Assembly (NCBI GenBank): GCA_027071075.1
Contig: JALSUU010000067.1
Location: forward strand, 1 to 37,989
DNA: 37,989 bases
Direction of reading: 5' to 3'
Source of the DNA: Sulfurimonas sp.
GTDB taxonomy: Bacteria; Campylobacterota; Campylobacteria; Campylobacterales; Sulfurimonadaceae
The translations under genes were made by a program, and so were the position numbers. Shown piece after piece: positions 1 to 8,145 of this stretch; the first letter of the stretch is position 1; every line of letters starts with the position of its first letter. The notes beneath the pieces are model-generated. The model did no database searches. It had not been told where the DNA came from and saw nothing but the letters and a program-made list of their open reading frames with translations.

Positions 1-592
1 TTTGATATTTTAGGGGAACTTTAGAGATTGACCAAAAAATAGGAGTGACCCAAAAACCAAACTGAATGAGTATAGGAATAAGGTTTTTTAAATCTTGTAT
101 AAAAATAACAAAAGAGGAAAAAATCCATCCTAAACCACTTAAGAGGACTAATGATGCAAGCATATAGTACAAGAGTTGTATCCAGTATATATCAAGTGTT
201 AAACCATGTAAGAGAAAAAAGAGTGCAAGTATGAGCATCATGAAGATGTGCACTAGTAACTGAGAGAGTATTTTTACTATTGGCAAAATAATGGTTGGAA
301 AGGAGATTTTTTTTACAAGGTAGTTTTGTGTAAAGATAGAACTACTTGTCTTAGAGATAGAATTTGAAAAGAAGAACCAAGGGAGTAAACCTGAAGCAAG
401 CCATAGGACAAAAGGAATATCCTCTATAGGTTTTGCTTTAAAACCAACTTCAAAGACAAACCATAAAACAAAGACAATACTCACAGGCTGAATAAAAGCC
501 CATAGAAAACCAAAAGTAGAACCTGCATACTCTCTTTTAATATCGTTAAAAACCATACCTTTCATAAGTTTGTAGTATTCATTTAAACGCAA
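1..592 (-). CDS. Polysaccharide ABC-2 type export permease (Wzm-like), 3' end outside window
   Basis: This is the N-terminal 197 codons of an inner-membrane permease of the ABC-2/Wzm type, which exports O-antigen or capsule polysaccharide together with an ATPase. The reading frame runs off the left edge. The early segment has the family-like NDIKREYAGSTFGFLWAF stretch, followed by several hydrophobic helices and FWVTPIFWS before the edge. I chose a TTG start at 590-592 because AAAAGG lies about 5 nt upstream. The ATG at 563-565 has no Shine-Dalgarno and would drop conserved residues. The upstream gene stops 12 nt before this start, so the two are probably cotranscribed. The ATPase partner is presumably outside the window. 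Family call is firm; the exact glycan is unknown. Confidence 0.85.
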   Translation of the reverse strand, partial: MRLNEYYKLMKGMVFNDIKREYAGSTFGFLWAFIQPVSIVFVLWFVFEVGFKAKPIEDIPFVLWLASGLLPWFFFSNSISKTSSSIFTQNYLVKKISFPTIILPIVKILSQLLVHIFMMLILALFFLLHGLTLDIYWIQLLYYMLASLVLLSGLGWIFSSFVIFIQDLKNLIPILIQFGFWVTPIFWSISKVPLKYQ

Positions 593-604
593 AGAGTGCC
601 TTTT

Positions 605-1162
605 TTAGTTGGTATGCTGGAGTGTTGTTAAGCCACTAGTATTTACTAACATATCTTTTCGCCATAGTTCATTAGAAATTTTAGCAAGATTAGCTAGGTT
701 TTCTCTCTGGACATAAAAGTTTGCATCATTAAAGATGATAACATCTAAATCACGATAGGCATCCATTGAAGCATCATCTATCTCTTGTTCTTTGAGGAAT
801 TTAGTTACACACTCTCCATCATTTGGAAAGTTTTGTAGTATAAGAAGCGTTCCTGTAGTATCTTTGATGATGTCATATACAGCTGGAATCCATAACTGTT
901 GTTTTGATAGTGTAGGTGTATAGTAGAAGTGCATTCCATTGTTTTCTAAGATAATCACACTCTCTTGGTGTTGGGACACTTCTATAGCCTCTTGGAGTGA
1001 AAAACCAAAAACTTTATCTTTTGTTTTTAATACAACTTCATAGCCCATGTACGCGATTGGAACATCTTTTGTGTTAGATATTGGAAATTTTGTTACCTTA
1101 TCTAATGTTACAGAGCTAAGAATAGAACTTAACTCTCTTTGATACTCTTTTTTTAGTGACAT
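605..1162 (-). CDS. Hypothetical cytoplasmic protein, 185 aa
   Basis: I do not recognise this protein. It has no signal peptide and no membrane segment, and looks like a soluble mixed alpha/beta protein with alternating hydrophobic strands in the first 110 residues (for example VIILENN and TLLILQNF). A more polar C-terminal third follows. A YTPTLSKQQLWIPAVYDI segment near residue 85 is aromatic-rich. It sits 12 nt upstream of the polysaccharide export permease and 45 nt after the MORN-thioredoxin gene, all on the minus strand. It could belong to a surface-glycan cluster continuing leftward. No function is assigned. Confidence 0.7.
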   Translation of the reverse strand: MSLKKEYQRELSSILSSVTLDKVTKFPISNTKDVPIAYMGYEVVLKTKDKVFGFSLQEAIEVSQHQESVIILENNGMHFYYTPTLSKQQLWIPAVYDIIKDTTGTLLILQNFPNDGECVTKFLKEQEIDDASMDAYRDLDVIIFNDANFYVQRENLANLAKISNELWRKDMLVNTSGLTTLQHTN

Positions 1163-1207
1163 TTTGATTACCTAGATTTTTCGTAATTATAGCATTTTAA
1201 GCTTTAA

Positions 1208-2167
1208 TTATTTAGTAGTAGGATACTTTTTGAAAAACTCATTTGCATTATACTTGAAACCTTTTGTATCTATAAGTGTTGGAACACCTCGAACACCCAT
1301 TTCTGCTTGTATCTGTTGCGCTTTTAATATCTCTGTATTATTCACATAAGTATCTTTATAAGTGAGGGTTTTATTTAAATCGAGTGAACCATTTTCAGCC
1401 TCAATAAGTCTTTTTAGTTTTTCTTTAGCATAAGGCTCTCTATAAATAAGCTCAATTGTTTGTCTCTCTACCTTGTTTTTAGGATTTAAAGGGACAACAT
1501 AAATATAAAATGTTACATCTTTTGTATAGTTGTCAATTTTTGAAAAGAACTCTCTGCAGTGTGGGCATAGAGGGGACATAAAAAGATAGTAGATATCTTT
1601 CCCTGTTCCGTAAGTGATTAAAGCTCTTGTCTGCAGTTGCACATTATTAGGTGTTTTTGGTTGAATCTGTTTTACTGACTTTCCATTTTTATATTTTTCA
1701 ATAGATTCTATTTTTCCGTCTTTTGTGTAAATGGTTACAACTCCATCTACTTTTCCATCTTTAAAGAGGACATCATACTTGAGTTGATTGTTTTCATACC
1801 AAGCTTTTACATGACCATTTTGTTTTTCATTTTTCATATCAGCTTCATAGGCTTTTTTATTGTTTTTAAAATAACTTATTTGCTTACCATTTCGTTTGCT
1901 ATTTAAGTAGTCAATAGTCTGTTCAAGCTCACCTGTTTTATAAAAAGATTGGTAGGTACCATTGATACGCCCATTGCTAATGGGTATGATCTCTTTAAGT
2001 GTTCTGTTGTCATCATAGTAAGTTTCAAAAAGACCTGTTACAGGCTGGGTAGTTCCTTTTTTATAAACACTGTATCCAGAGTCTTGTTTGACATCAAGCA
2101 TATCTCGAGTAAAAGTAGTTGCATTGAGCATAAGTGTACATAAAGAAAGAGTTATAAGTTTTTTCAT
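1208..2167 (-). CDS. Periplasmic MORN-repeat / DsbC-like thioredoxin fusion
   Basis: This 319-aa exported protein has a signal peptide over about the first 17 residues (MKKLITLSLCTLMLNA). Residues about 40-165 hold several YwqK/MORN_2-type repeats with recurring G-x-Y/W-x-N/D-G-K patterns (NGTYQSFYKTGEL, NGKQISYFKNNK, NGHVKAWYENNQL). Residues about 180-319 form a thioredoxin fold with a CPHC active site following FMSPL and a cis-proline loop, GVRGVPTLI. CPHC plus the inserted helical region fits DsbC/DsbG-type thiol:disulfide isomerases or reductases. The MORN part may replace the usual DsbC dimerisation domain, which is inference. An SD (GGAG) lies 8 nt before the ATG. It follows the secreted cysteine-containing protein, separated by a terminator, so that protein is a candidate substrate. 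The fold is well supported; the substrate is not. Confidence 0.8.
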   Translation of the reverse strand: MKKLITLSLCTLMLNATTFTRDMLDVKQDSGYSVYKKGTTQPVTGLFETYYDDNRTLKEIIPISNGRINGTYQSFYKTGELEQTIDYLNSKRNGKQISYFKNNKKAYEADMKNEKQNGHVKAWYENNQLKYDVLFKDGKVDGVVTIYTKDGKIESIEKYKNGKSVKQIQPKTPNNVQLQTRALITYGTGKDIYYLFMSPLCPHCREFFSKIDNYTKDVTFYIYVVPLNPKNKVERQTIELIYREPYAKEKLKRLIEAENGSLDLNKTLTYKDTYVNNTEILKAQQIQAEMGVRGVPTLIDTKGFKYNANEFFKKYPTTK

Positions 2168-2190
2168 AGGTAATCTCCAAAAAATTAAGC

Positions 2191-2224
2191 AAAAAAAAAG
2201 GTGTGTGAGAAAAACTCACACACC
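2191..2224 (-). terminator. Rho-independent terminator after the surface-protein gene
   Basis: On the minus strand a perfect 10-bp stem (GGTGTGTGAG with CTCACACACC, 5-nt loop) is followed at once by nine T residues. It lies 35 nt after the stop of the secreted protein and only 24 nt before the ATG of the MORN-thioredoxin gene. Confidence 0.9.
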
Positions 2225-2258
2225 TAAGATATAGTTTGTAAAAAAAGTCTAACTGAGA

Positions 2259-3914
2259 CTATATTTTACCACCACCTGCAGCACCAAATACTGGAAGGTA
2301 TCTTTGAGAACCGTTAGCAGTTTGATATGCAACAGCATCAATATTACCAGTAGTTTTTACATAGATTGTAGCGTTAAATCTATTACCAGCACCAGCAAAA
2401 CCAGCATCTTTTGCTGAACGAAGGATATCTGCAGCTTCAACAACAGCAGCACCACCATTAGCACCAATACTTACAGCAGAACCATCAGCTTTAGTAATGT
2501 CAATTCTTGCACTACTCATACCATCTTCAGTAGTTACAACAGCTTGCATAGTTGCAGCTTTAGAAGAAGTAACTCTTACAAAAGTTCTATAATCAGGGTT
2601 AGCATTTAAGTAAGAAACAGTTAATGCTTTTCCTTGCTCTGTGAAAGCCATGAAGTTAGTAATAGTATCAACATCAATGTTAGTATTTACTTTAACATTC
2701 ATATCAAAAGTAGTTGGAGTGATTACACTTGTACCATCAGCAGTATAAGTAACTGAAACTTTATTGTTACCAGTACCTGCTAAACCAGAAATTAAACTAC
2801 CAGTAGCACTTTTCTTATCATTTGCTATAGTTAAGTCTAAAGAAGTTGCATTTAAATTTAAATTACCAGTTACTTTAGTAAGCTCACCCATAGTAGCAGC
2901 TGCATCTGTAGTAGTAAGTACAACATTTGTTAATGTAATACCTGAACGAAGATTTGCAGGAGCATTATATTTTAATAAGAAAGAACCATCACATGTTAAG
3001 TCAGCAGTACTTGTAGTTGAAGGTGTACAAGTAGGACATACCGTTTGGTTTACTGTAGCAGCACTTCCAAACGCTTTTTCAGCATCAGCTATACTGATTT
3101 GACAGCTAAATGTAGGACATGAAGTAGTTGAAGTAACTAGATTGTTACCACCAGGAAGTGTCTGACCTGTAAAACTTGTGTGACCAAAACCATCTTGGTT
3201 AAGAGCTACATAAACACCTTTAACAACAGTAATACCAGTTGTTGATTTACCAGCTGTATTTGGAACATTTGTGAAATCACCAGACTGATCTTTTGACTCA
3301 ATAACTTCAAGAGTCATGTTGTCAGCACATGCTAAACCTTGATCTACAACGATACCAAGAGCTGATGTTCTAGAACCTAGACCATAGTCAAGTGCAACAT
3401 CATTTTGTAATGTATTATTTGTATCAAATACATTAACAAGAGCAAGTTTAGCGTTTGTTTGAACTTGTTGAGCGAATTTGAAAGTCATTTGACCATAGTT
3501 ACCAGCTTTGCTTACGAAGTTAATCATTTTAGCAACAACAGGCGCTCCACCAGTAGCATTTTGCTCTAGAGATGAGTTTAAATCTACTAAAAATAATGCA
3601 TTAGCACTATTTTTAAGGATAGCACCATTATTTACTTTAATAGTAATAAGGTTTCCTTGACCAATCGCAATGTTTGGTACATAAGTGATAAAGTTTAATC
3701 CAGCAGCATCAGTTGTTAATGTACCAGCAGCTGTAGTCATATTTGAATCAGTAGCTAAAATAGTAGTAGTAGTATTTGCAATTGCAGCACTGTGAACAGT
3801 ACCGTTTACATCTGTACCAGCATAAATTACTGAAGTTCCTGGACCAGTAGCTGTAGCCATTAGGCTAGTTGTTACCATTGCCGCAGCAACAGTAGAAATA
3901 AGAATTTTTTTCAT
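2259..3914 (-). CDS. Secreted Ala/Thr-rich surface-layer-like protein
   Basis: This 551-aa protein has a clear Sec signal peptide (positive MKK, then hydrophobic residues, cleavage probably after residue 20, SLMA). The mature part is rich in Ala, Thr, Asn, Gly and Val, with many short predicted beta strands and almost no long helices. That composition is typical of surface-layer or filament-like secreted proteins. Six cysteines are visible, five of them clustered in the middle (SCPTFSC, CPTC and LTC, about residues 265-310), so up to three disulfides are possible. An excellent SD (AAGGAG) sits 5 nt before the ATG, and the gene has its own TATAAT promoter and a strong terminator, suggesting high expression. 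Its position right after the T2SS secretin makes it a candidate secreted substrate, which is inference. No enzymatic motif was recognised. Confidence 0.7.
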   Translation of the reverse strand: MKKILISTVAAAMVTTSLMATATGPGTSVIYAGTDVNGTVHSAAIANTTTTILATDSNMTTAAGTLTTDAAGLNFITYVPNIAIGQGNLITIKVNNGAILKNSANALFLVDLNSSLEQNATGGAPVVAKMINFVSKAGNYGQMTFKFAQQVQTNAKLALVNVFDTNNTLQNDVALDYGLGSRTSALGIVVDQGLACADNMTLEVIESKDQSGDFTNVPNTAGKSTTGITVVKGVYVALNQDGFGHTSFTGQTLPGGNNLVTSTTSCPTFSCQISIADAEKAFGSAATVNQTVCPTCTPSTTSTADLTCDGSFLLKYNAPANLRSGITLTNVVLTTTDAAATMGELTKVTGNLNLNATSLDLTIANDKKSATGSLISGLAGTGNNKVSVTYTADGTSVITPTTFDMNVKVNTNIDVDTITNFMAFTEQGKALTVSYLNANPDYRTFVRVTSSKAATMQAVVTTEDGMSSARIDITKADGSAVSIGANGGAAVVEAADILRSAKDAGFAGAGNRFNATIYVKTTGNIDAVAYQTANGSQRYLPVFGAAGGGKI

Positions 3915-3933
3915 TCTTTCTCCTTAAATTTTT

Positions 3934-3945
3934 TTTCGCGCGAAA
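3934..3945. repeat. 12-bp perfect palindrome in the surface-protein leader
   Basis: TTTCGCGCGAAA reads the same on both strands and lies between the -10 box and the SD of the secreted-protein gene. In this AT-rich window a CGCGCG core is conspicuous. It could be an operator half-overlapping the 5' UTR or a small RNA hairpin; the sequence alone does not decide. Confidence 0.5.
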
Positions 3946-3959
3946 CACTTAAGTTTCTT

Positions 3960-3977
3960 GACTGTCATTATACAGTC
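3960..3977 (-). promoter_or_regulatory. Promoter of the surface-protein gene with overlapping inverted repeat
   Basis: On the minus strand a perfect TATAAT (3967-3972) sits about 50 nt before the ATG of the secreted-protein gene. It lies inside a perfect 6-6-6 inverted repeat, GACTGT-N6-ACAGTC. The -35 region falls on the stop codon of the secretin gene and has no TTGACA match. The repeat is a plausible operator, since a bound protein would mask the -10 box. Confidence 0.6.
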
Positions 3978-3988
3978 TCAACTCTTAA

Positions 3989-6070
3989 CTACTCTTTAAA
4001 CTTTGTTATACGAGCAAATGAGTTGTAAATTGCATCGTTATTTTTTAATTTGTCTAGGATGTATGGCTTTACTATAAAAAGAAGTTCTGTCTTATCTGTA
4101 GTGTTTGAGTAAGTTTTAAAAAGCTCTCCCAACCAAGGTATATCACCTAAAAAAGGAACTTTTGATTCTGTATTACTCTTGTTCTCTTTTATAAGTCCAC
4201 CAATGATGAGTTCTTCTCCGTGTTTAAGGAGTACTTCTGTACTAATACTTCTGTTTACTATGATTGGAGAAGAGATATCTGATGTATTGTTGTTTTGTGC
4301 TTCACTTACGGTTTGATTTATCTTTAGCATAAGCGTATTGTCTGCTGTAATTGTAGGGGTGATAGATGTACTGATACCTGTACTCGTATAAGTTACATTT
4401 TGTACAAATGTTGGTGTTCCTCCTGCGTTAGCTCCTAAATCAGATGCAGTAGATTGTGATGTGATGATTGGAACCTGTGTCCCTACATTAAAAGAAGCTG
4501 TTTTGTTGTTAAGTACTACAAGCTTTGGTGAGGAGAGGATGTTGAGCACATTATCTTGAGCAAAAGCATTAAAAAGTGCTGTTACATTTTTTGCAGACAT
4601 AACACCTGTTATACCTCCTGAACCAAGTCCTAGGTTTCCTACCGTTTGTGCTATGATGTTAGTCCCATCTTTTGAAGGTGTATTTTGTAAATACCACTCT
4701 ATACCGTATTGGAGTTTATCTACTAAAGTGATTTCTGCTATTGTTACTTCTATGAGAACCTGTTGAGCTTTTGTGTCTATCTTTTTGAGCAGTTCAAAAA
4801 TGGTTTTATACTCAGAGGGTAGCATATAAAAAATCAACATATTTCTTTGTTCATCAACAGTAATTTTAGTATTCGTTGGTATTGAAGCAGTATCTGTTTT
4901 TGTAGGTGAAGCGATATTTGATTTTTTTGTTTTTAGTGTAGGTTTTTCTTTGACATTTGAAAGTAATTTTGATAAAAGGTCATTCACCTCTTTTGCTTGT
5001 CTATTTTTTGTTTTATAAACAAAAATTTGTTTTTTATTGTCAAGTTCATCAAAATTATCTAGTTTCTTTTTCCAATAGAGGACAGTATCTATTAACTCCT
5101 TTTTATCGGTTATAACAAAGAGTGCATTTATCTCATTTATTGGCATAAAGGCTATTGGTTCTCCACGGACTGTCGAAGCTACAGGTATGTTTAATATAGA
5201 AAATATTTTTTTCAATCTAGCATCAAATTTCTCTACATCGATATGTTCAAGGTAGATAAGTTTAAAGAGTTTGTTCTTCATATATGGATGGTCAAGCATG
5301 TTAATAAGTGCTACACCTTTTTTAATATTTGATGCATAATCTTTGATAAGTAGACCATTCACACTGCTCATATTATAGACACGAGCTTCATCTTTTGAGA
5401 GTGCGAACTCTTGTAAAACATCTCTAGCTTGTGCAACACTGATGTAGCTCAATGGTAAAATCTGATACACTACTTCATTTGATGGTACATTATTGTATTG
5501 AAATTTTTTCCCATAAGAGACCTTATAGTCAAGTTTTAGTTTATTTTGATTGCCTCCTGAGGATAAGAAGAGAACACCATCTTTACTGCTTATAGAAATA
5601 TTGTAGTTTGCAAGAATACCTTCAACAACGGAGTAGAATTTTTTAGAAGAGATTTTCTCATCCATTCTGAGTGTAACACTATCTTTTCTTCTCTCAATAT
5701 TTGCTGTAGCAGAATAGTTCAGCTTTAATATTTCACCAAACACAAGGTGTATAAATTTATTTAAAGGAATATCTTCAACAGAGATTTTTACTTTTTTATG
5801 GGGACTTTTTAAAAAACTTTTTTTTGATTGTCCCATTTTTTTAGGAAGATTACCTGGTTTAGAAAATTGAGGTACATTTTCATTACCAGTTGTTTTTTTT
5901 ACTATTTTTGATGCTTCAAAGTTTTGTGTATTATTTGCTTCTGGGCTATCATCATACTCTATGTTAAGCGAGAATCTATTGGGTTCATTAACTGGTTTTG
6001 GTCTCTCTGTAGCACATGCACTTAATAGTAAAATAGTTAAAATATATAATAATAAATTATTTAGTTTCAT
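3989..6070 (-). CDS. gspD: Type II secretion secretin, lipoprotein form (GspD/MshL-like)
   Basis: This outer-membrane secretin is the pore through which the T2SS releases substrates. The 693-aa protein begins with a lipoprotein signal (LLSAC, lipidated Cys at residue 19). A disordered linker, an STN-like N0 domain (about 90-165) and NolW-like N domains (about 200-390) follow. The secretin core (about 440-685) carries the family marks QVLIEVTIAEI, VGTQVPIITS, VLLKHGEELIIGGLI and a C-terminal VPFLGDIPWLGELF. The start overlaps the preceding GspC-like gene by 14 nt, so translation is coupled. Lipidation and domain order resemble MshL-type secretins, but the surrounding genes are T2SS. It is the last gene of the rfb-gsp string. 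Confidence 0.92.
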   Translation of the reverse strand: MKLNNLLLYILTILLLSACATERPKPVNEPNRFSLNIEYDDSPEANNTQNFEASKIVKKTTGNENVPQFSKPGNLPKKMGQSKKSFLKSPHKKVKISVEDIPLNKFIHLVFGEILKLNYSATANIERRKDSVTLRMDEKISSKKFYSVVEGILANYNISISSKDGVLFLSSGGNQNKLKLDYKVSYGKKFQYNNVPSNEVVYQILPLSYISVAQARDVLQEFALSKDEARVYNMSSVNGLLIKDYASNIKKGVALINMLDHPYMKNKLFKLIYLEHIDVEKFDARLKKIFSILNIPVASTVRGEPIAFMPINEINALFVITDKKELIDTVLYWKKKLDNFDELDNKKQIFVYKTKNRQAKEVNDLLSKLLSNVKEKPTLKTKKSNIASPTKTDTASIPTNTKITVDEQRNMLIFYMLPSEYKTIFELLKKIDTKAQQVLIEVTIAEITLVDKLQYGIEWYLQNTPSKDGTNIIAQTVGNLGLGSGGITGVMSAKNVTALFNAFAQDNVLNILSSPKLVVLNNKTASFNVGTQVPIITSQSTASDLGANAGGTPTFVQNVTYTSTGISTSITPTITADNTLMLKINQTVSEAQNNNTSDISSPIIVNRSISTEVLLKHGEELIIGGLIKENKSNTESKVPFLGDIPWLGELFKTYSNTTDKTELLFIVKPYILDKLKNNDAIYNSFARITKFKE

Positions 6071-6608
6071 TTGTTGTATCCTTTTGTTTTTTTGGTGTGT
6101 ATTTTGATATGTTTAAATCAAACATATTAATCTCTAAGCTTTTGTTAAAATCCAAATCATAAAATGTAACCTTATCTTTATCGACAGCTGTTACTAAAAT
6201 TTGATCGCTTAAGTAGTCATCTGCGTTTATTTGTAGAAAGCCTTCTTTATTTATATCATTCGTACCATAAAAAATGGCATGACCATTTTCAAAACCTATA
6301 AATTCAAAACACTCTTTAGAATCACAAATGGTGATAGGCATTGTAGTTAGATTTAAGACAAGAGGTGTTTCAATCGTTTTGTTTACATCTTTTTGTGATG
6401 TAGGTGCCTCTTTTTTTCTTTGTATATTCCAAGCTTCATCTGTAAAGATATAATCACTTTTATTGAGCTCTGCATTAAAAGTAAGAGCCTTAATGGGTTC
6501 TGTAGAAACTGTTTTCACTGTTTTATCTTCGGTTTTATTATAGCTAAAGTAGAGAGCTGATAATTTAACAAGAAAATAAATAATTATAAGAAGAGAGAAA
6601 AATTTCAT
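6057..6608 (-). CDS. GspC/PilP-like inner-membrane subunit
   Basis: This 183-aa single-pass protein has an N-terminal membrane anchor at about residues 3-21, a low-complexity periplasmic linker to about 85, and a compact beta-rich domain at about 88-165 (ITICDSKECFEFIGF, then GFLQINADDY and a VDKDKVTFYDL strand). The arrangement of anchor, linker and small beta homology region, placed directly before the secretin gene, is that of GspC or PilP, which connect the inner-membrane platform to the secretin. Sequence recognition is weak, so the call leans on topology and gene order. Two cysteines (C-x4-C) in the beta domain may form a disulfide. It overlaps the GspM-like gene by 4 nt and the secretin gene by 14 nt. 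Confidence 0.6.
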   Translation of the reverse strand: MKFFSLLIIIYFLVKLSALYFSYNKTEDKTVKTVSTEPIKALTFNAELNKSDYIFTDEAWNIQRKKEAPTSQKDVNKTIETPLVLNLTTMPITICDSKECFEFIGFENGHAIFYGTNDINKEGFLQINADDYLSDQILVTAVDKDKVTFYDLDFNKSLEINMFDLNISKYTPKKQKDTTNETK

Positions 6609-7141
6609 CTGTTTGTCTCTTTTTTATTTTTATGGAGATATATTTGCATATTGACAACTAAAGAAGTTTTTTTCTTTACTATAAAAAGTTGTTTTATGCT
6701 TATAGCTTTTGAATGTTCAAAAAGTTTTGTAAAAAAGTTATAGAACTTTTTTGGTTCTATCTCTATTATAAAAGTAAAAGGCATATTTGTGTATTTTGAA
6801 CCCTCTTCGCTAAAAGGTTCGCCCCAAAGGATATTAAGAAGCTTTGCCCTGTTTTCATGGACTAATTTCTTAACTTTAGACTGCATTGTATTAAATATAA
6901 TAGAATCTTGCTGTGTAGCAGTATAGAGAATTTTTTCGTTATTTTCTAAAGTGGTTTTGCTTTTTTTGATAAATTTTGATATTTTATCTTTATGAAGAAT
7001 AAATTCTTTTTCTGAAAGAAGTCTCTGCTTATATGTTGCAAGCTTTGCCATGTCTCTTTTGTTTGAAACAGTGAGTGGCTGATATACATTTACATAAGCA
7101 AATATAGCTACCAATAGTATTAAAAGATTCTTACTATCCAT
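6605..7141 (-). CDS. GspM/PilO-like inner-membrane subunit
   Basis: This 178-aa protein has one membrane helix at about residues 6-20 (LLILLVAIFAYVNVYQPLTV). A helical, Lys/Glu-rich coiled-coil region (about 25-100) follows, and then a ferredoxin-like alpha/beta C-terminal domain (strands TFIIEIEPKKFYNFF and ISIKQLFIVKK). This is the topology of GspM and PilO, the platform proteins that pair with GspL/PilN. The gene shares single-base and 4-nt junctions with its two neighbours, so it is cotranscribed and coupled. Family sequence similarity is too low to be certain by eye. Confidence 0.6.
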   Translation of the reverse strand: MDSKNLLILLVAIFAYVNVYQPLTVSNKRDMAKLATYKQRLLSEKEFILHKDKISKFIKKSKTTLENNEKILYTATQQDSIIFNTMQSKVKKLVHENRAKLLNILWGEPFSEEGSKYTNMPFTFIIEIEPKKFYNFFTKLFEHSKAISIKQLFIVKKKTSLVVNMQIYLHKNKKETNR

Positions 7142-8142
7142 TATCTTATCTTACCTGTTATAATTACTGACTCACCATCAGAATGTCTATTTTTTCTTGT
7201 TGTTTGAATTCTTAAATCTTTAAGATAGTTACTATTCACTATCTCTGAAAAAACTTTTGCTGTTTTATTTGTGTCTATTTTTAATCTAAATTCACTTTGG
7301 GATAGCCTTAAAAAGAGGAAGCTTGTATTGTTCTCTTTGAGTGTATTTGAGAGGTTTTCTATGATGTTAATAAACTTGTTATTTATTTTTAGCTCTTTAT
7401 CTAAAAGTATATATTTGTCTGTTTTATCTTCTATGGTATTCATTTTTTCTCTTAGTGTACTACTCTTTTTTCGTATAGTAGTATATTCTGATTTGACATC
7501 TGTTATTTGATTTTGTAAGTAGATATGATTTGCAAATTCAAAAAGCAGTAAAAGTGATATGAAAATTGCTACAGGTAGTGCAATTTTTTTAACTACTAAG
7601 TTTAAAAATGTTTTGTAGTTTAGCTCAAGAGATAAAAAATTAAAGATATTTATAAGGGGTAAACTTTCAATTGCTTTTTGAAATATACTTTTGTACTCTT
7701 CCTCAGAGTAAGAGTATACATCTGATATGGCAAACTCTTTCTTTAGCAGTGTAAGCTCATAGTTAGAAATATTTTTTTTACTAAGTTGGTACTTGAGTTT
7801 TGCATCTTTTACTAAGATTAGTTTTTGAGGAAAAGTGTCAAAAAAGAAAATGCCATCTTGATTCTCTTTTGCTAAATACTTAGCAAGTATGTAAGATTCT
7901 GGAAGAGTTATATTTGACTTTTGTTGTATGTCTGTAAACCATAAATTTATACTTTCATGGTTTTGTTCATAAATAATATCAAACTCTTTATAAGGAGAGT
8001 ATTCAGAATAGTTTAAAAACATAACCTCTTTAGAGGATTTTTTACTGTTTTTTACGATTACTCTCTTAAAAAAACTATTTTTAATATCTAAGATAGCAAT
8101 TAAATCTAACTTTAAAAATATTTTAAATAGTTTTTGTTTCAT
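7141..8142 (-). CDS. GspL/PilN-like inner-membrane platform protein
   Basis: This 333-aa protein has a cytoplasmic N-terminal part of about 185 residues, one membrane helix at about 188-208 (VAIFISLLLLFEFANHIYL), a periplasmic coiled coil (about 210-265) and a small C-terminal alpha/beta domain. This matches GspL or fused PilM/PilN, which binds the GspE ATPase on the cytoplasmic side and GspM in the periplasm. The cytoplasmic part is shorter than the roughly 230-250 residues usual for GspL and shows no clear actin-like nucleotide motifs, so it may be a reduced version. It ends where the GspM-like gene starts (shared base) and follows the DUF1566 lipoprotein by 3 nt. Confidence 0.65.
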   Translation of the reverse strand: MKQKLFKIFLKLDLIAILDIKNSFFKRVIVKNSKKSSKEVMFLNYSEYSPYKEFDIIYEQNHESINLWFTDIQQKSNITLPESYILAKYLAKENQDGIFFFDTFPQKLILVKDAKLKYQLSKKNISNYELTLLKKEFAISDVYSYSEEEYKSIFQKAIESLPLINIFNFLSLELNYKTFLNLVVKKIALPVAIFISLLLLFEFANHIYLQNQITDVKSEYTTIRKKSSTLREKMNTIEDKTDKYILLDKELKINNKFINIIENLSNTLKENNTSFLFLRLSQSEFRLKIDTNKTAKVFSEIVNSNYLKDLRIQTTRKNRHSDGESVIITGKIR

Positions 8143-8145
8143 TTA

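Noticed and set aside
2764-3102. Open frame antisense to the surface-protein gene
   Set aside because: The low-complexity Ala/Thr coding strand produces few stops on the opposite strand; no SD or promoter supports it.
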